From DATAOG01 sp963753685 (GTDB lineage Bacteria > Pseudomonadota > Alphaproteobacteria > Geminicoccales > Geminicoccaceae), in contig CAVWDE010000015.1 in NCBI GenBank assembly GCA_963753685.1, positions 1-64,000 of the forward strand: a stretch of DNA of 64,000 bases, written 5' to 3'. This document shows positions 61,480 through 64,000 of this stretch, piece after piece (positions within the stretch are counted from its first letter, which is position 1; each line of letters starts with the position of its first letter). The notes under the pieces are model-generated. The model was not told where the DNA came from, made no database searches, and was given only the letters and a program-made list of their open reading frames with translations. The position numbers were made by a program, and so were the translations under genes.

Positions 61480-61630
61480 CTCGCCCTCGCCGCCGCACGC
61501 ACCGCAGGCGATCCTTAGGCGTTCCGGCGCGCCGCGGAAAGCTCAAAGACGAGGGCTGACCTGCCGGCATGGACACGGGCGGCATTTGCCGGCAACCTGT
61601 GCCCAGAACCGCGAAATCAGGGAGCTTGTC

Positions 61631-62614
61631 ATGACAGCGAAGATCTGGCTGGCCGGCGCTTTGGGTGCGCTGCTGGTGAGCCATGCCGCGAGCGCCCAGC
61701 AGCTGGAGCTCAACTTCGGCACGGTCAACGACCCGGGCGGCATGCAGTACATCTCGGCCGAGGAGTGGGCCAAGCGGGTCAACGCTGCGCTCGGCGATCA
61801 GGCCAAGGTCGAGGTCTACGGCTCGAGCCAGCTCGGCAGCGACAAGGAGATGCTGCAGAAGCTGAAGCTCGGCACGCTCGACTTCTCGCAGCCCTCGACC
61901 ATCATGTCGACCGTGGTGCCCGAGTTCGGGCTGTTCGACATGCCCTATCTGGTCAAGGACCGGCAGCACGCCGGGTGCATCGCCAAGGAGATCATCTGGC
62001 CCGAGCTGGCGCCCAAGGTCGAGGCCGCGGGCTACAAGCTGATCGGCGTCTGGGAGAACGGCTTCCGTCAGATCACCAACAACGTCCGGCCGATCAACAC
62101 GCCCGCCGACCTCAAGGGCATCAAGCTGCGGACGCCGCGCGGCGTCTGGCGGGTCAAGATGTTCGAGGCCTACGGCGCCAACCCGACGCCGATGGCGTTC
62201 TCGGAGGTGTTCGTAGCCCTCCAGACCGGGGTGATCGACGGCCAGGAGAACCCCTACGCCAACATCGCCTCGGCCAAGTTCAACGAGGTCCAAAAGTACC
62301 TGTCCAAGACCAATCACGTCTACACGCCCTCGTTTCCGGTCGCGAGCCTCAAGCGCTGGAACAGCTGGCCGAAGCCGGTCCAGGACGCGATCCTCAAGGC
62401 CGGCGCGGACGTCCAGGGCTGGACCTACGAGACCGCGGCCAAGCTCGACACCGATCTGGAGAAGCAGCTGATCGACGGCGGCATGACGTTCAACGTCGCC
62501 GACCGCGCGGCCTTCGTCGCCGCCTCCAAGCCGATCTATGAGGAGTTCGCCAAGGAGGTCCCGGGTGGCAAGGAGCTGATCGATAAGGCGATGGCGCTCG
62601 CCAACGGCTGCTGA
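61631..62614 (+). CDS. TRAP transporter substrate-binding protein (DctP type)
   Basis: A 327-residue periplasmic receptor with signal peptide MTAKIWLAGALGALLVSHA (cut after ASA). The DctP fold shows KVEVYGSSQLGSDKEMLQKL, LKGIKLRTPRGVWRVKMFEA and LQTGVIDGQENPYANI with the carboxylate-binding Arg. AGGGAG lies 7 nt before ATG 61631. No DctQ/DctM membrane genes follow, so it is an orphan receptor; its divergence from the MttB gene hints at a methylated amine or organic acid ligand. Confidence 0.9.
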   Translation: MTAKIWLAGALGALLVSHAASAQQLELNFGTVNDPGGMQYISAEEWAKRVNAALGDQAKVEVYGSSQLGSDKEMLQKLKLGTLDFSQPSTIMSTVVPEFGLFDMPYLVKDRQHAGCIAKEIIWPELAPKVEAAGYKLIGVWENGFRQITNNVRPINTPADLKGIKLRTPRGVWRVKMFEAYGANPTPMAFSEVFVALQTGVIDGQENPYANIASAKFNEVQKYLSKTNHVYTPSFPVASLKRWNSWPKPVQDAILKAGADVQGWTYETAAKLDTDLEKQLIDGGMTFNVADRAAFVAASKPIYEEFAKEVPGGKELIDKAMALANGC

Positions 62615-62621
62615 CCGCCTG

Positions 62622-62645
62622 CGGGCCGGGCGTCGTCCCGGCCCG
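62622..62645 (+). terminator. Stem-loop after the TRAP receptor gene
   Basis: CGGGCCGGG-CGTCGT-CCCGGCCCG is a perfect 9-bp stem with a 6-nt loop 7 bp after the stop codon. No T-run follows, so it may act as an RNA-stabilising or weak terminator structure. Confidence 0.45.
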
Positions 62646-62763
62646 TCTGGCGACCCGCCCGGCCGGATCGAACCGGCTGCGGCGGCGATTTCCCGACGCT
62701 GCCGTGGCCGAGGGGGCGCGCCGACCCATATCAAAGCGGTCCTCGATGCGGAGTGGGACCGGC

Positions 62764-63897
62764 ATGAACGGCGAGAGGCGGTTCCAGCGGCGGCTGCTCT
62801 GGCTCAACCTCGTCCTGCTCGGGGTGATCGGCGCGTTCGTGCTGTGGACCTTTTGGATGTTCGTGCCGAAGCCCTGGCGCGATCTCAGCCCGACCGCGGT
62901 CGAACGGCCGGTGACCGCGCGCGGCGATCTCGCCGACATCGAGAAGACCACCATCGAGATCTTCCACCGGGCCTCGCCCTCGGTCGTGCACATCACGACC
63001 CTGGTCAACGCCACGCAGCCCTACAGCTTCGACGTCCAGCAGGTCCCGCAGGGCACCGGCTCCGGCTTCGTCTGGGACCGGGACGGCCATGTGGTCACCA
63101 ACTTCCACGTGATCCGCGGTGCTGACGCGGCGGTGGTCGTGCTCGCCGACGGCTCGACCTGGCAGGGCCGGCTGGTCGGCGCCTACCCGGACAAGGATCT
63201 GGCGGTGCTGGCGATCGACGCGCCGGGAGCGAAGCTGCAGCCGATCACGGTCGGCCGCTCGGCCAACCTCGAGGTCGGGCAGATGGTGTTCGCGATCGGC
63301 AATCCGTTCGGGCTCGACCAGACGCTGACCACGGGCGTGGTGAGCGCGCTCGGGCGCGAGATCGAATCAATGCCCGGCCACAAGATCCGCAACGTCATCC
63401 AGACCGACGCCGCGATCAATCCCGGTAATTCCGGCGGGCCGCTGCTCGACAGCGCCGGCCGGCTGATCGGCATCAATTCCTCGATCCTGAGCCCGTCCGG
63501 CGCGTTCGCCGGCGTCGGCTTCGCGATCCCGGTCGACGAGGTCAACCAGGTCGTGACCGAGCTGATCCGCAACGGCAAGGTGGTCCGGCCCGGACTCGGC
63601 ATCGCGCTCGCCCCGGACCAGCTGACCCAGCGCCTGGGTCTCAATGGCGCGCTGGTGATGGCGGTCGATCCGGGCGGGCCGGGTGCGGCCGCGGGCCTGC
63701 ATGCGACCGAGCGCGATCTGGGCGGCAACATCGTGCTCGGCGATCTGATCACGGCGATCGATGCCGAGCGGGTGACGTCGACCGAGGACTACTTCAGCGC
63801 GCTCGAGCAGCACAAGCCGGGCGACCAGGTCACGCTCACGGTGCAGCGCGGGGGCGAGGCGCAGAAGGTCGCGGTCACGCTCGGGCAGGAGGCGTGA
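62764..63897 (+). CDS. HtrA/Deg-type periplasmic serine protease
   Basis: A 377-residue protease anchored by one helix (LLWLNLVLLGVIGAFVLWTFWMF). The trypsin-like domain has the triad: H in VVTNFHVIRG, D in PDKDLAVLAI, S in NPGNSGGPLL. One PDZ domain follows (LGIALAPDQL to VTLTVQRGG). A single PDZ and membrane anchor resemble DegS, but the extended linker is typical of many alphaproteobacterial trypsin-like proteases. ATG 62764 is preferred over upstream starts because GGAGTGGGA precedes it. Confidence 0.9.
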   Translation: MNGERRFQRRLLWLNLVLLGVIGAFVLWTFWMFVPKPWRDLSPTAVERPVTARGDLADIEKTTIEIFHRASPSVVHITTLVNATQPYSFDVQQVPQGTGSGFVWDRDGHVVTNFHVIRGADAAVVVLADGSTWQGRLVGAYPDKDLAVLAIDAPGAKLQPITVGRSANLEVGQMVFAIGNPFGLDQTLTTGVVSALGREIESMPGHKIRNVIQTDAAINPGNSGGPLLDSAGRLIGINSSILSPSGAFAGVGFAIPVDEVNQVVTELIRNGKVVRPGLGIALAPDQLTQRLGLNGALVMAVDPGGPGAAAGLHATERDLGGNIVLGDLITAIDAERVTSTEDYFSALEQHKPGDQVTLTVQRGGEAQKVAVTLGQEA

Positions 63898-64000
63898 AGG
63901 CGCACGCTGCAGCGCCGGGCCGGATTGCCGCAGCGCAATATCGTGGTGCGGGCTTGACTTGGTCCCTCATCGCCCCAGTATTGCCCAAGCTCAAAGAGTG

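Noticed and set aside
63953..63976. TTGACT with AGTATT at 17-bp spacing near the window end
   Set aside because: The -10 match is poor and the gene it would serve is outside the window.

Overview
The window reads as chromosomal DNA of a high-G+C (roughly 70% by eye) alphaproteobacterium, most likely Rhodospirillales or Hyphomicrobiales. The evidence is the rhizobial-type Hsp20, the HWE-family histidine kinase, the kaiC-kaiB-kaiB cluster, perfect TTAA-N7-TTAA(C) boxes of the CtrA type, and many orphan ABC/TRAP solute receptors. No rRNA, tRNA or CRISPR array was seen.

Layout. 0-3 kb: the start of a leftward gene and a leftward CHASE2-PAS-GGDEF-EAL c-di-GMP protein broken by a frameshift. 3-7 kb: a dipeptide-type ABC receptor and two permeases without ATPases. 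7-12 kb: a Wzc/ExoP-type tyrosine autokinase, a MATE transporter and an esterase-like hydrolase. 12-15 kb: a frameshifted sugar epimerase, a phd-vapC toxin-antitoxin pair with a palindromic operator, and an A+T-rich foreign gene. 15-21 kb: a fatty-acid hydroxylase, Hsp20, a frameshifted gamma-glutamyl-GABA hydrolase with a PuuA-type glutamine synthetase, a VanZ-like protein and a DUF6134 protein. 21-29 kb: a frameshifted secreted protein, an HpcH/HpaI aldolase, arsR-arsM, and a carbohydrate ABC receptor with two permeases. 29-30.5 kb: an IS1111-type IS110 element with 16-bp inverted repeats. 30.5-33.6 kb: an SDR lacking its tyrosine, DUF1330, a CinA C-terminal protein, hicBA and a frameshifted lipoprotein-like gene. 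33.6-39 kb: two divergent LarA-family proteins with larC-larE-larB, a complete nickel-pincer cofactor pathway. 39-43 kb: a zinc alcohol dehydrogenase, an IS66 tnpB relic, a LysR regulator, an EamA transporter and a 47-bp tandem repeat. 43-50 kb: a ribose/fructose-type ABC system split by an inserted segment carrying a vapBC45-type module, a metalloprotease and a decayed copy of the permease 3' end, followed by a DapA-family lyase. 50-54 kb: a second GGDEF-EAL protein and a GH15-fold protein without active-site residues. 54.5-59 kb: kaiC-kaiB-kaiB, an HWE kinase and a response regulator on the opposite strand. 59-64 kb: a PdxA family enzyme, a non-pyrrolysine MttB homologue, a TRAP receptor and an HtrA protease.

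Working together: the clearest functional modules are NPN-cofactor synthesis feeding two LarA-type enzymes, the Kai-HWE signalling cluster, arsenic sensing and methylation, and three toxin-antitoxin pairs. At least six otherwise conserved genes carry apparent single-base frameshifts. This is either genuine decay or, more likely, uncorrected indels in the assembly, so absence of function should not be read from these breaks alone.
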